64,000 nucleotides of DNA. Origin: Eubacterium nodatum ATCC 33099. Lineage in GTDB: Bacteria; Bacillota; Clostridia; Peptostreptococcales; Anaerovoracaceae. The notes beneath the pieces are model-generated. The model did no database searches, had not been told where the DNA came from, and was given only the letters and a program-made list of their open reading frames with translations. The stretch is from positions 108,843 to 172,842 of the forward strand of contig AZKM01000018.1 in NCBI GenBank assembly GCA_000510425.1, in the 5' to 3' direction. Every line of letters begins with the position of its first letter. Within the stretch, counting starts at the first letter, position 1. The translations under genes were made by a program, and so were the position numbers. This document shows positions 53,957 to 62,315 of the stretch, in pieces.

Positions 53957-54654
53957 TGGGAAAAGATGTAATCATCGCTTGTGATTTTCCAAGCAAAGAA
54001 GATACACTGAGGTTTCTGGATCGGTTCACCGGCTGTAAACCCTTCGTAAAAATCGGTATGGAGCTTTTTTATGCAGAAGGACCCTCAATCGTGAGAGAAA
54101 TTAAGGCTCGAGGGCACAGAATTTTCCTGGATCTGAAGCTGCATGATATTCCAAATACCGTTGAAAAGGCAATGACATCCCTATCAAAACTTGATGTTGA
54201 TATGACCAATGTCCATGCCGGAGGAACCATAGAGATGATGAAAGCTGCCAGAAGAGGATTGACAAGACCCGATGGTACAAGTCCAATTCTAATTGCTGTC
54301 ACTCAGCTGACTTCAATCAGTCAAGCACAAATGCAAAATGACCTCTTGATTCCTCACAGTATCGAAGATACAGTTATCGCCTATGCGAAGAACACCAAAA
54401 AAGCCGGTCTTGACGGCGTCGTATGTTCACCTCTTGAAGCTGAATCTATTCACAAACACTGTGGAAGAGAATTCATGACCATAACTCCGGGTATCCGGTT
54501 TGCAGGAAGTGCAGCAGATGACCAAACCAGAATCACCACACCGGAAAGAGCAAGAGAAATCGGCTCAGACTTTATCGTAGTAGGCAGACCTATCACCCGA
54601 GCGGATGACCCTGTATCAGCATATAAAAGATGTGTTGAAGGGTTTTGTCGCTAA
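53956..54654 (+). CDS. pyrF: Orotidine 5'-phosphate decarboxylase
   Basis: Last step to UMP. 232 residues, group I. The active site tetrad is in 'FLDLKLHDIPNTV' (Asp-Lys-Asp) with the first Asp in 'IACDFPSKED' and Lys in 'FVKIGMELF'. 'TPGIRF' and 'IVVGRPIT' bind the phosphate. It overlaps pyrD by one base. Confidence 0.97.
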   Translation: MGKDVIIACDFPSKEDTLRFLDRFTGCKPFVKIGMELFYAEGPSIVREIKARGHRIFLDLKLHDIPNTVEKAMTSLSKLDVDMTNVHAGGTIEMMKAARRGLTRPDGTSPILIAVTQLTSISQAQMQNDLLIPHSIEDTVIAYAKNTKKAGLDGVVCSPLEAESIHKHCGREFMTITPGIRFAGSAADDQTRITTPERAREIGSDFIVVGRPITRADDPVSAYKRCVEGFCR

Positions 54655-54722
54655 TAAAGACGCTTATAGAAACATATAATCTGTAAATCTAAAACCAATA
54701 CTCAAAGCAAAGGAGTTTTTAA

Positions 54723-55358
54723 ATGATTAACAAAGAAATTGCAAAGGATCTGCTGTCAATTGAAGCCGTTTTTCTGAAACCGGAAGACCCATTTACATGG
54801 GCAAGCGGAATCAAAAGTCCAATCTACTGCGACAATAGGCTAACGCTTACGGCACCTGCTGTCAGAACCCATATTGAAGAAGCTCTGGTAAAAACCATAA
54901 GAGAGTTTTATCCCGAGGCAGAGGTTCTAATGGGAACCAGTACCGCAGGTATTGCTCATGCCGCAATCGTGGGACACATCATGGATCTGCCTATGGGTTA
55001 TGTCCGTGGGAGCAAAAAAGACCATGGAAGAACTAATCAGATTGAAGGCAAATTATTACCGGGACAAAAAGTAGTAGTAATTGAGGATTTGATTTCAACT
55101 GCAGGCTCCTGCTGTGAAACGGTGGAAGTTCTCCGTGGAGCCGGCGCCCAGGTGCTTGGAGTTGCAAGCATCTTCACCTATGGCATGAAAAAAGGGCTTG
55201 ACCGTCTGAAAGAAAAAAATATCGAAAATCACAGCTTGAGCGATTTAGATTCTTTGGTGGAAGTAGCTGCTCAATCCGGCTATATTAAGCCCCAAGATAA
55301 AGCAAAGATTTTAAAATTCAGAGAAAACCCTTCTGATACAAACTGGATGAAAAAATAA
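54723..55358 (+). CDS. pyrE: Orotate phosphoribosyltransferase
   Basis: Joins orotate to PRPP. 211 residues. The PRPP-binding motif 'VVVIEDLISTAGS' is intact, and 'YVRGSKKDHGRTNQIEG' matches the flexible catalytic loop. It lies 68 bases after pyrF with AAGGAG before the ATG. Confidence 0.97.
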   Translation: MINKEIAKDLLSIEAVFLKPEDPFTWASGIKSPIYCDNRLTLTAPAVRTHIEEALVKTIREFYPEAEVLMGTSTAGIAHAAIVGHIMDLPMGYVRGSKKDHGRTNQIEGKLLPGQKVVVIEDLISTAGSCCETVEVLRGAGAQVLGVASIFTYGMKKGLDRLKEKNIENHSLSDLDSLVEVAAQSGYIKPQDKAKILKFRENPSDTNWMKK

Positions 55359-55500
55359 GCCGATAAATAATCCGACGGCAGTGAGAAAATTTATAAAATA
55401 TGGATTTAATGCTTCAGGTGCAGAACGAGAAATAATCAATGAAGCTTAAAACACTTAAAAGCCAAATAAATCAGTACTCAACTATATATGGAGGTAGAAT

Positions 55501-56421
55501 ATGAATGAAATTCGCAATCTCATCAACATTACAGACTTCACCATGGAGGAAATCGACCATTTAATTGAAATCGCAGATGATATCATGGCTAATCCTGAAA
55601 AATATCAGAATATCTGTGCACACAAAAAGCTGGCAACTCTCTTCTTTGAACCCAGTACAAGAACCCGGCTGAGTTTCACCGCCGCAATGATGGAACTGGG
55701 GGGAAATGTTCTCGGATTTGACGATGCAAGCACCAGCTCCACGAAGAAAGGTGAAAGTGTCAGCGACACGGTTATCATGGCAGGATGCTATGCAGACATT
55801 ATCGCAATGCGTCACCCTAAGGAAGGTGCTCCCGTAATTGCAAGCACAAAAACCACTGTTCCTATCATAAACGCAGGGGACGGAGGTCACTTCCATCCAA
55901 CACAGACCCTTACAGACCTCCTGACCATCAGCCGTAAAAAAGGCGGTTTGGGAAACTGCACAATCGGTTTATGTGGCGACCTTAAATTCGGTCGTACCGT
56001 TCACTCCCTAATTGAAGCTATGCTTCGCTACGAGAATGTAAAATTTGCTCTGATTTCACCTTCGGAACTGCGTATCCCGGACTATGTAAAGGAAACTATG
56101 GACAGTGCAGGTGCAGAATGGGTGGAATATGAAAAGCTGGAGGATGCAATGCCCGAGCTTGACATCCTTTACATGACAAGAGTCCAAAAAGAGCGTTTCT
56201 TTAATGAAGAGGACTATATAAGACTTAAAGACAGCTTCATACTCAGTCTCGACCTCTTAAAGCCTGCAAAAGAAGATCTTATAATCCTTCATCCACTGCC
56301 AAGAGTTAATGAAATCTCTGTCGAAGTAGATGAGGATCCCCGAGCCTGCTATTTCTATCAGGCACTCTGTGGAAAGTACATTCGAATGGCACTGATCCTA
56401 TATTTACTGGGAATGAAATAA
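55501..56421 (+). CDS. pyrB: Aspartate carbamoyltransferase, catalytic subunit
   Basis: Commits carbamoyl phosphate to pyrimidines. 306 residues; carbamoyl-phosphate loops '[12 protein letters not shown]' and '[11 protein letters not shown]', and aspartate-binding '[10 protein letters not shown]' are intact. GGAGG precedes the ATG. It is 142 bases after pyrE; that gap is A/T-rich and could hold an internal promoter but none is clear. Followed by pyrI, so this is the regulated holoenzyme class. Confidence 0.97.
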   Translation: MNEIRNLINITDFTMEEIDHLIEIADDIMANPEKYQNICAHKKLATLFFEPSTRTRLSFTAAMMELGGNVLGFDDASTSSTKKGESVSDTVIMAGCYADIIAMRHPKEGAPVIASTKTTVPIINAGDGGHFHPTQTLTDLLTISRKKGGLGNCTIGLCGDLKFGRTVHSLIEAMLRYENVKFALISPSELRIPDYVKETMDSAGAEWVEYEKLEDAMPELDILYMTRVQKERFFNEEDYIRLKDSFILSLDLLKPAKEDLIILHPLPRVNEISVEVDEDPRACYFYQALCGKYIRMALILYLLGMK

Positions 56422-56471
56422 AAAATTACCATTAACTTAACATATAAATCAAAGGAAAGAGAGGGAAATTT

Positions 56472-56891
56472 ATGAATATAGACGGAGTAAATACAGGTGT
56501 AGTTTTAGACCACATAAAGGCGGGAAAAAGTATGCAGATATACAAGCTGCTGGGTCTTGGAAAGTTGGACTGCTGTGTAGCTATAATTCAGAATGCTGAC
56601 AGCGAAAAATATGGTAAAAAAGACATCATAAAAGTTGATGGCAACATAAGCCTCGACTTTGACATCCTTGGATACATCGACAGCAACATCACTGTTAATA
56701 TTGTAAAGAACGGTGAACTGGAGAAGAAAGTACATCTTGACTTACCGGAAAGGCTTTCAGATGTAATCAAGTGCAAAAATCCAAGATGTATAACTTCCAT
56801 AGAGCAGGAAATTCCACATAAATTCAAACTTGTAGACAGGAAAAAGAAAGTATACCGCTGCATATACTGCGATGCTGAATTTACCGAGTAA
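56472..56891 (+). CDS. pyrI: Aspartate carbamoyltransferase, regulatory subunit
   Basis: Binds ATP, CTP or UTP and docks to PyrB through a zinc domain. 139 residues, a little shorter than the enteric form. Zinc cysteines lie in 'KCKNPRC' and 'RCIYCDAEF' (four Cys). The N-terminal nucleotide-binding domain begins 'GVVLDHIKAGKSMQIYKLLG'. Last gene of the operon; the terminator follows at 57051. Confidence 0.96.
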   Translation: MNIDGVNTGVVLDHIKAGKSMQIYKLLGLGKLDCCVAIIQNADSEKYGKKDIIKVDGNISLDFDILGYIDSNITVNIVKNGELEKKVHLDLPERLSDVIKCKNPRCITSIEQEIPHKFKLVDRKKKVYRCIYCDAEFTE

Positions 56892-57050
56892 AAAACAATT
56901 TCACGCCATTTGCATTTTGTTACAATCAGGTAGGGGGGACTTTTTTTCTCCCCTCTCTTATATTTTGTAAACAAAAAGCAGTAAACCTTTTGATTTATAA
57001 TGCGGTTATTTTCACCATATATTGACGGCATACTCGTAATACACAAAAAG

Positions 57051-57072
57051 AAAGCCGCTGTAAAGCGGCTTT
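57051..57072. terminator. Terminator of the pyrimidine operon
   Basis: Stem AAAGCCGCT / AGCGGCTTT with a four-base loop, 160 bases after pyrI and between convergent genes. Confidence 0.75.
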
Positions 57073-57133
57073 CCAATTCCAAAATTGTTGAGGACATATT
57101 TTGGTGTTATTATGGGCATCTTTAAACTATATA

Positions 57134-57364
57134 CTAATTAGATAGTATGTTGAAGGACCAAAACTGAAACTTGAATTGAGATTCTTCAACCTTACGAAGT
57201 TCTCTCTGTGCATATTCAACAATCTCTGAATGTGAGAACTTTCCTTTTAACTGGCTTTCCATAACATTAGTAATAATATTTTCTTTCATTTCCTCTGTCT
57301 GAACTGTCATAGCCAGTGCATAAGCACGGTCATAAGCTTTTCTTAAATCTTTTTTGTTCTTCAC
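57134..57364 (-). CDS. Small hypothetical protein
   Basis: 76 residues from a GTG at 57364, eight bases after GGAGG; the ATG at 57379 overlaps that site and has none of its own. The chain is helical and charged ('KNKKDLRKAYDRAYALAM', 'SEIVEYAQRELRKVEESQ'). No membrane segment, no known family. The good ribosome site supports it as real. Confidence 0.65.
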   Translation of the reverse strand: MKNKKDLRKAYDRAYALAMTVQTEEMKENIITNVMESQLKGKFSHSEIVEYAQRELRKVEESQFKFQFWSFNILSN

Positions 57365-57632
57365 TTTGAAATCCTCCATTTATATGAATAGTTCTATTCT
57401 CGTTTATACTAATATATAAAGCAACTACTGTGCCAATTTTTATACCAATGAAAACTTGTTTTTTCTTACAAGATTAAATGTGGTCTTTGCAAAGGGTTTC
57501 GTCTTTTTAAAATTTTAATAAAAATTTTAAATTATATCCCTTAATCAACCTCACCACAAATTACATCCTTCAGTCTCACATTTATCGCTTTTTCTAATCT
57601 ATAAAATACATATTCTGCAAGCATAAGGTATT

Positions 57633-57686
57633 TTTGACCCATTTTTAGGTCAAGCGGTTCAAATCTTTGACCCATTTTTAGGTCAA
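57633..57686 (-). repeat. Duplicated 21-base palindromic unit, 33-base period
   Basis: TTTGACCCATTTTTAGGTCAA occurs at 57633-57653 and 57666-57686. Each copy has the inverted repeat TTGACC / GGTCAA. The pair lies inside a 70-codon minus-strand frame (57541-57753), where it would code two copies of 'DLKMGQ' eleven residues apart; that frame has no ribosome site, so I do not call it a gene. Confidence 0.7.
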
Positions 57687-57777
57687 ATACGGTTTGAGGT
57701 GAACATAAAATCTTGAAGGTTTTTCCTGAAACAATGAAGGAGCGATTCGCCATTCAAAGATTTCGGACACCAAATTT

Positions 57778-57829
57778 AAAATCCCAACCTTTGTAATAAG
57801 CTTAAATCTGTTACAAAGGTCGGGATTTT
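57778..57829 (-). terminator. Terminator of the surface-protein operon
   Basis: Long stem of about 19 pairs, AAATCCC-ACCTTTGTAA with TTACAAAGGT-GGGATTT, one mismatch, followed by TTTTAAATTT on the minus strand. Confidence 0.85.
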
Positions 57830-57873
57830 AATGTCCTATTTCAAGTCAGCAAATACTAATTCTGTTAATTCTG

Positions 57874-59481
57874 TTAATTCTCTTTTCTTCTTTTTCTAAG
57901 ACCTGCGACAGCAAGTGACACTGCTGACAGCCCAAGCAAGGCAACATACAGTGGCAGATTGGTTCTATCACCTGTATCCGGCTTTGACGGAGCCGGCTTC
58001 TTATTGCCGTCCCCGGTATAGATGGCATACACGGTCATATCTTCGTTTACGACTGTAGATCCTGTGAACTTAGCACCTGTTCCGTCTTTCTCAGTATTCC
58101 ATTCTTTGAACTTATAACCATTCTTAACAGGATCCTTCGGCATCGATTGATCCGTTAAAGCATCCTTATCAATACTCTTTCCGTTTTCCACCTTTACTTT
58201 TGCATGGGTTTTGCTTCCGTTGATAAAGGTTACAGTATTATTAGCAGGTTTATTTACTCTGAAAGTGTATGAAATCTGTTTTTGCTTGTCGGCTTCCCCT
58301 CCTTCATCCAGTCCATCTTTACTTTGCTGTGCAGCAAAGAACAAATACTGTCGATTAGCCCTATCATTCGCATTATCCCTATCATCCTCATCATCTACAG
58401 GAGCAGGGTTAATAAAATCTTTAGTATAAGAGTTTACAAAATCATAGAAACCTGATGCTGTTCCACGAATTCTAATTTCTTGGTCATCAGCAACACTCTC
58501 TTTTACGGAAAGCCCTGATACTGTAATTTTTATATTACCGGTATCTGTCTTATTAACTGATTTAAGAATATCTTCCCATTTCTGTACAGTTCCCGCATTA
58601 TCCTTTTTAAGTGTAATAATAAGAGTTTTGCCATTTTCAGACTTTCTGACTGACACTGAAAATCCCGATAATCCACTTACTTTTGCAGAAATATTCTTTG
58701 CTAATTCTACACCATCAGGAATATCAAGCGTATATACTATACCGGCATCTACTTTACCAAAACTATTGCGAAATTTGGTAATTTCATCATCTTGCAAACC
58801 TCCAACTCTTGTATAGTTTAAAGTCCAACTATTAAGATATCGTTTAAACCAGGAAGCATTAAGAGAAAAATCAAGGCTTAATTTACTGCTCGGTGAAAAC
58901 TGTCCAATTGATTTTGAATTTTCGCTGCCTGTTATTTTCAGGTCTCCGTATATTTGCAAATTGCTCAGAGGCTTCTTTATTTCCTCTTGTGATAATAAGT
59001 CATTTTCTTTAAACCCAAATGGATTAACACGATTCTCAATCGGTTTGTCCGGGTGCTTTCCGGCTTCTTTATCACCCTCTGCCGTATCGTTTCCGGCAAG
59101 ATATCCATACCTGTATTGAAGACCCGGAAGCATCCAATATGTATTTTCACTATCAACTATACCCGCATTTTCAAGTCCGTTAAATCCACCTAATGAATTG
59201 AATGCAATATCAGAAACTGTAGTTTCATCGTGGGATGTCAAATATTTAGGAAATAAACCATAATAAAGTTCTGAATCAATACCATCCTTTACAGTTCTTT
59301 TTTCCAAGTCAATCCAGTACACATTTTTCATCGTCTTATCCGTTAACACATCATTTCCTTCTTCATCACAAAGATATGGAAGGGGTTGTGCTCCCTCAGC
59401 AAATACTGTATATACCGAAGCACTTGATATGACCAGAAGAAAAGATAACACATATAATATCAGTTTTTTTACTATTTTCAT
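57874..59481 (-). CDS. Large cell-surface protein with sorting signal
   Basis: 535 residues. N-terminal signal peptide ('LILYVLSFLLVISSASVYTV', cleavage near 'AEG'), a long extracellular part, an InlB_B/Flg_new-type repeat at about 405-480 ('VKNGYKFKEWNTEKDGTGAK'), and a C-terminal wall-sorting signal: 'KPDTGD', hydrophobic stretch 'LPLYVALLGLSAVSLAVAGL' and 'RKRRKEN'. The motif is PDTGD instead of the common LPxTG, so a variant sortase may be needed; none is in the window. A middle domain (about 240-350) resembles the neighbouring secreted protein. Adhesion is the likely role, not shown. Confidence 0.85.
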   Translation of the reverse strand: MKIVKKLILYVLSFLLVISSASVYTVFAEGAQPLPYLCDEEGNDVLTDKTMKNVYWIDLEKRTVKDGIDSELYYGLFPKYLTSHDETTVSDIAFNSLGGFNGLENAGIVDSENTYWMLPGLQYRYGYLAGNDTAEGDKEAGKHPDKPIENRVNPFGFKENDLLSQEEIKKPLSNLQIYGDLKITGSENSKSIGQFSPSSKLSLDFSLNASWFKRYLNSWTLNYTRVGGLQDDEITKFRNSFGKVDAGIVYTLDIPDGVELAKNISAKVSGLSGFSVSVRKSENGKTLIITLKKDNAGTVQKWEDILKSVNKTDTGNIKITVSGLSVKESVADDQEIRIRGTASGFYDFVNSYTKDFINPAPVDDEDDRDNANDRANRQYLFFAAQQSKDGLDEGGEADKQKQISYTFRVNKPANNTVTFINGSKTHAKVKVENGKSIDKDALTDQSMPKDPVKNGYKFKEWNTEKDGTGAKFTGSTVVNEDMTVYAIYTGDGNKKPAPSKPDTGDRTNLPLYVALLGLSAVSLAVAGLRKRRKEN

Positions 59482-59502
59482 AACTCTGTTTCTCCTATTC
59501 TA

Positions 59503-60264
59503 CTATGGGCGCTTAACATCAATAGATACAACAGGGGATGTAATCCTCACTATCGGATCTGCAACAGGATTTTTACCATATTTGTACAACAAGCAACTAC
59601 CGGAACCTGTTATTGTTCCGAGAGATTCACCATTGCCTTTTACTGTGTATGGTATTTTTAAGTTGATTCTGTGTCCTGATTGCCCTCTCTCACCTGCAAC
59701 CAATTTGAAAAATTCCTTATAATCATTCCAGTTTCCAAGATTGAAAGTGAATGTTACGGAATTATTTGTTTCATCATATGATTTTTCTATTTTACTAATT
59801 GTTGATGTATTTTCCGAAAAGGTGATATCATCTAATTTCACATCAAAGTTCTTCGGAAAATAAATCGTGTATTGAGCAGTCGGAAATTCTTCCCCTTTAG
59901 AAAACATAACCAGGTTTTCCCATTTCCAAGGTCCAATTCCCTGTCCCTTTATTTTCTTTTTATATACTTTATATGCTCCTTCAAAAAGATCAGAAGCTTC
60001 TACGCTTGCTTCTATATTGCCTTTGTATAAATCTTCCTCTCCGGCAACCTGTACCAACTCACAGGACTTAATTGTTTTACTAATATCTACGGTTCCTGTA
60101 ACTTTCTTCGACATAAAAATGCCACTTACACTTAAATTACTTATAACTTTGTAATCTTCAGGTTGCAAAGGCTCGCCGGCAAATACATTCGCTGCACCGG
60201 TGAATACGACAACCATCAGTAGAGCTGTCAATAAGCTCATGGACTTTTTAGCTAATTTTTTCAT
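59503..60264 (-). CDS. Secreted protein related to the adjacent surface protein
   Basis: 253 residues from the ATG at 60264, nine bases after AAGGAGG (upstream in-frame ATGs fall too close to it). Signal peptide 'LAKKSMSLLTALLMVVVF' with cleavage near 'VFAG'; no sorting signal or second membrane segment. The stretch 'YTIYFPKNFDVKLDDITFSE' and following pattern align in order with 'YTLDIPDGVELAKNISAKVS' of the downstream gene, as do 'ISNLSVSG' with 'LSNLQIYG'. So the two share a domain. They are 21 bases apart in one operon. Function unknown; partner or decoy of the anchored protein is inference. Confidence 0.8.
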   Translation of the reverse strand: MKKLAKKSMSLLTALLMVVVFTGAANVFAGEPLQPEDYKVISNLSVSGIFMSKKVTGTVDISKTIKSCELVQVAGEEDLYKGNIEASVEASDLFEGAYKVYKKKIKGQGIGPWKWENLVMFSKGEEFPTAQYTIYFPKNFDVKLDDITFSENTSTISKIEKSYDETNNSVTFTFNLGNWNDYKEFFKLVAGERGQSGHRINLKIPYTVKGNGESLGTITGSGSCLLYKYGKNPVADPIVRITSPVVSIDVKRP

Positions 60265-60450
60265 TTGCATCATCCTCCTTATTTTATTATAGCCTTTTAT
60301 AAAAATCGGCAAGAATACCCACACTCACGCATTTATAAAGTTTATATTCCTGTCAATTATAAAAACACACATAACACGGCAAAATCACAGCAATTCCTGT
60401 AGCCTATAAACAAAATCTCCGTAAAAATCCTGTTTCTTCACATAAATAAC
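60265..60450 (-). promoter_or_regulatory. Long leader of the surface-protein operon
   Basis: About 190 transcribed bases lie between the promoter at 60457-60485 and the first ATG. The leader contains short self-complementary pieces (ACAG...CTGT) and a second TATAAT close to the ribosome site. No known riboswitch is recognised. Confidence 0.35.
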
Positions 60451-60456
60451 ACATTC

Positions 60457-60485
60457 ATTATACCAAACAGAACAAACACCTGCAA
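60457..60485 (-). promoter_or_regulatory. Promoter of the surface-protein operon
   Basis: On the minus strand: extended -10 TGGTATAAT with TATAAT at 60457-60462, 17-base spacer, weak -35 TTGCAG (60480-60485). Confidence 0.6.
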
Positions 60486-60623
60486 GCAAAATTTACCAGA
60501 TGCATTTTATAAAATTGACAGTTAAATGATAAATAGGAAAAATATTTCCGATTCAGGTTATTTTTTATATAATCATTTGGTATAGTTTAACCACCAACCG
60601 AGTATTATAGATAAGTAAAGTCG

Positions 60624-60924
60624 ATGATAAAAGATAATGTAAAACAAATTATACGCTCATTTAATAATGAATATGATGTATTGATTGATAATGTAAAATT
60701 TAATACTATAGAAAATACACGAAAAAAATAGAAAAATCTTTTGAGCAACTCAATAGGATGAATAATAGATTGCAGATAAGTATAAAAACATCTTATTTAA
60801 AACTTAAATTAAAAGAATTAAATTTGGCTTATGAATATGCTCTTAAGAAGAAAAAGAAGCACAAAAAGAGAAAAAACATTATGAAAATGTTCTTTCAACT
60901 TTAATAAAACAAAAGGGAATATAA
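60624..60924 (+). pseudogene. Decayed DUF4041 (phage-defence nuclease family) gene fragment
   Basis: Three plus-strand frames in succession read 'NVKQIIRSFNNEYDVLIDNV', 'IEKSFEQLNRMNN', 'LKLKLKELNLAYEYA' and 'EKEAQKEKKHYENVLSTL'. This order is that of the DUF4041 domain, usually followed by a GIY-YIG (T5orf172) nuclease in anti-phage proteins of the SNIPE type. At least two frameshifts and a stop break it, and both ends are missing, so only the middle of the domain is left. The match is from memory of the family and needs a profile search. Confidence 0.6.
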
Positions 60925-60957
60925 TTTATAAATCGTAAAATCATTTTGTAATAAAAA

Positions 60958-60997
60958 GCCCCTCATAAATATTGAAATTATAGTATTTATAAGGGGC
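60958..60997 (-). terminator. Terminator of the tRNA-Thr gene
   Basis: Stem GCCCCT.ATAAATA / TATTTAT.AGGGGC with a 12-base loop and one mismatch, followed on the minus strand by TTTTTATT, just after the tRNA 3' end. Confidence 0.85.
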
Positions 60998-61004
60998 AAA
61001 AATA

Positions 61005-61080
61005 TGGAGCTTCCGAGCGGGATCGAACCGCTGACCTGCGCGTTACGAATGCGCTGCTCTACCAACTGAGCCACGGAAGC
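61005..61080 (-). tRNA. tRNA-Thr, anticodon CGT
   Basis: 76 bases with encoded CCA. Acceptor arms GCTTCCG and CGGAAGC, D-arm GCTC...GAGC, anticodon stem GCGCA/CGCGC with loop TTCGTAA (anticodon CGT, codon ACG), T-arm AGCGG-TTCGATC-CCGCT, discriminator T. There is an A-C mismatch at the closing pair of the anticodon loop. It separates the surface-protein side from the small unknown genes. Confidence 0.95.
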
Positions 61081-61150
61081 CGACTGCAGAGAATGTCCTC
61101 GTACCAGACCAGTTTAGCATGTTGAGCGACTCTTTGCAAGAAATTTATTT

Positions 61151-61194
61151 TACAACTCATATACAACTCACATACAACCCATATACAACTCATA
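61151..61194. repeat. Four tandem 11-base repeats
   Basis: TACAACTCATA, with single changes, is repeated four times head to tail between the tRNA and the 137-codon gene. A simple minisatellite in non-coding DNA. Confidence 0.85.
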
Positions 61195-61236
61195 TTTGTG
61201 TATCGGCACATGACATTCTGACTTATATTTTCACCC

Positions 61237-61650
61237 TTACCTAAGGCTAATCCACTTTAGTTTATCGATATTATTTAAAACCAATGAATTGCCGTCAAAT
61301 TCATTTTTTAACTCTACTTTATCTTTGACTGATATGTGGTTATACCAATGTCCGAGACTTGCATATTTGCCCATATGAATATTAACAAGTGCAGTTGTTA
61401 TAGGATTCCATGTGTTTTTCTCAACTGTTTCCGCTACCATATAATAGGCGTCCAGGAATATCAGATTCCTGCCATAAATCCAAAAGGGCAATTCAATATT
61501 TAGGATTGTAAGCATCGCAGAAAAAATAAAATCTCCATGTGGCGATTCCGTTTCATAGTGGAGTTCTATCTCACTTCCGCAATAGGCAACGTCGGCACCC
61601 TCAGCACCGATGGTTAATGGAACTCCTTCTTCAGCTATATAAAAATCCAA
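61237..61650 (-). CDS. Hypothetical protein
   Basis: 137 residues with a TTG start at 61650, eight bases after AAGGAG. Mixed alpha/beta composition with hydrophobic patches ('FIFSAMLTILNIELPFWIYG') but no clear membrane helix; 'LGHWYNHIS' and several Trp/Tyr residues stand out. It follows the DUF1877-like gene by 12 bases. I do not recognise it. Small cytoplasmic pairs like this beside a tRNA are often immunity proteins, which is only a guess. Confidence 0.65.
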   Translation of the reverse strand: MDFYIAEEGVPLTIGAEGADVAYCGSEIELHYETESPHGDFIFSAMLTILNIELPFWIYGRNLIFLDAYYMVAETVEKNTWNPITTALVNIHMGKYASLGHWYNHISVKDKVELKNEFDGNSLVLNNIDKLKWISLR

Positions 61651-61662
61651 AATATTATCTCC

Positions 61663-61899
61663 TTACCATTTTATTTCATCAACATCAGCTTCGCTGAGAG
61701 GATTGCCTTTTATAGGCTCACTGCTGTCTATTCCCGTAAGCACAAAATGGAGTACCTCCCACATCTTATCTATGTCCGGCAGCATCTCCTCCTCTTCATC
61801 CCAATCTTCTACATTTTCAAATATATCATCTTCCTCTCCGTTAAACGCTTTAAGCTCTGCCAAGTCTTTGTCACTTAGATATTGATAGTTTGCAATCAT
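61663..61899 (-). CDS. Short DUF1877-like protein
   Basis: 78 residues. 'DIDKMWEVLHFVLTGIDSSE' followed by 'PLSEADVDEI' matches the N-terminal half of the DUF1877 family (E. coli YfbM reads DIDKRWDFLHFGLTG). DUF1877 proteins are about 160 residues, so this is half-size, and the next gene does not look like the missing half. It is very acidic. AAGGAG lies 13 bases upstream of the ATG, somewhat far. DUF1877 members occur among polymorphic-toxin immunity genes. Confidence 0.7.
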   Translation of the reverse strand: MIANYQYLSDKDLAELKAFNGEEDDIFENVEDWDEEEEMLPDIDKMWEVLHFVLTGIDSSEPIKGNPLSEADVDEIKW

Positions 61900-62040
61900 T
61901 CCTATTTTTTTATCTCCTTAAATTATTTGATTTTTATATAATATTTCTGCCAATCTATATACCTACGAGTTAGCCTTAGGGTTGGAGTTGTGCTTTCAAT
62001 CGCCGAGGGCTATTTTTGTATATATTTTGCACTAAAAAAG

Positions 62041-62061
62041 ACAGTTTTTCAACTGTTTTTT
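62041..62061 (-). terminator. Hairpin after the toxin relic
   Basis: ACAGTT / AACTGT stem with a four-base loop and T-runs on both sides, 25 bases after the toxin stop codon. Confidence 0.5.
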
Positions 62062-62086
62062 CATTACAATTTTTTCGTAAATTTTT

Positions 62087-62296
62087 CTAAAATAACTCGC
62101 TATGTGTTCCTGCTCTTGTTAAATATAAATACAATTCTTCTTCCACTATTTCATAAATCAAAAGTCAATCAGAAGTTATATGACATTCCCTACAATTTAC
62201 AAAATCACCCTCTAATTGATGGTCTTTATTTTTTGCCGGTAACTCTTCTCCACTTGCTAAAATCTCAAGCACATTTTTTAGTAAAGATAACTCATA
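62087..62296 (-). pseudogene. Broken YafQ/RelE-type toxin gene
   Basis: The minus strand reads 'YELSLLKNVLEILASGEE', 'LPAKNKDHQLEGDF', 'RECHITSD', stop, 'LLIYEIVEEELYLY', 'LTRAGTHSELF' and a final stop. This is a near-complete C-terminal two-thirds of a YafQ-family mRNA-cleaving toxin. A TGA (62165-62167, codon 44 of the fragment) stands where the family has the Trp of 'DWLLIY', and the N-terminus is cut off where the transposase fragment begins. No antitoxin gene is left. Confidence 0.8.
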
Positions 62297-62315
62297 CTAA
62301 CGTCAAACTGTTATC

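Noticed and set aside
57541..57753. 70-codon minus-strand frame containing a duplicated DLKMGQ
   Set aside because: No ribosome site and a start in an unlikely context; the repeat is reported as DNA instead.
61151..61194. Possible CRISPR-like array
   Set aside because: Units are 11 bases and directly adjacent, without spacers; a simple tandem repeat.
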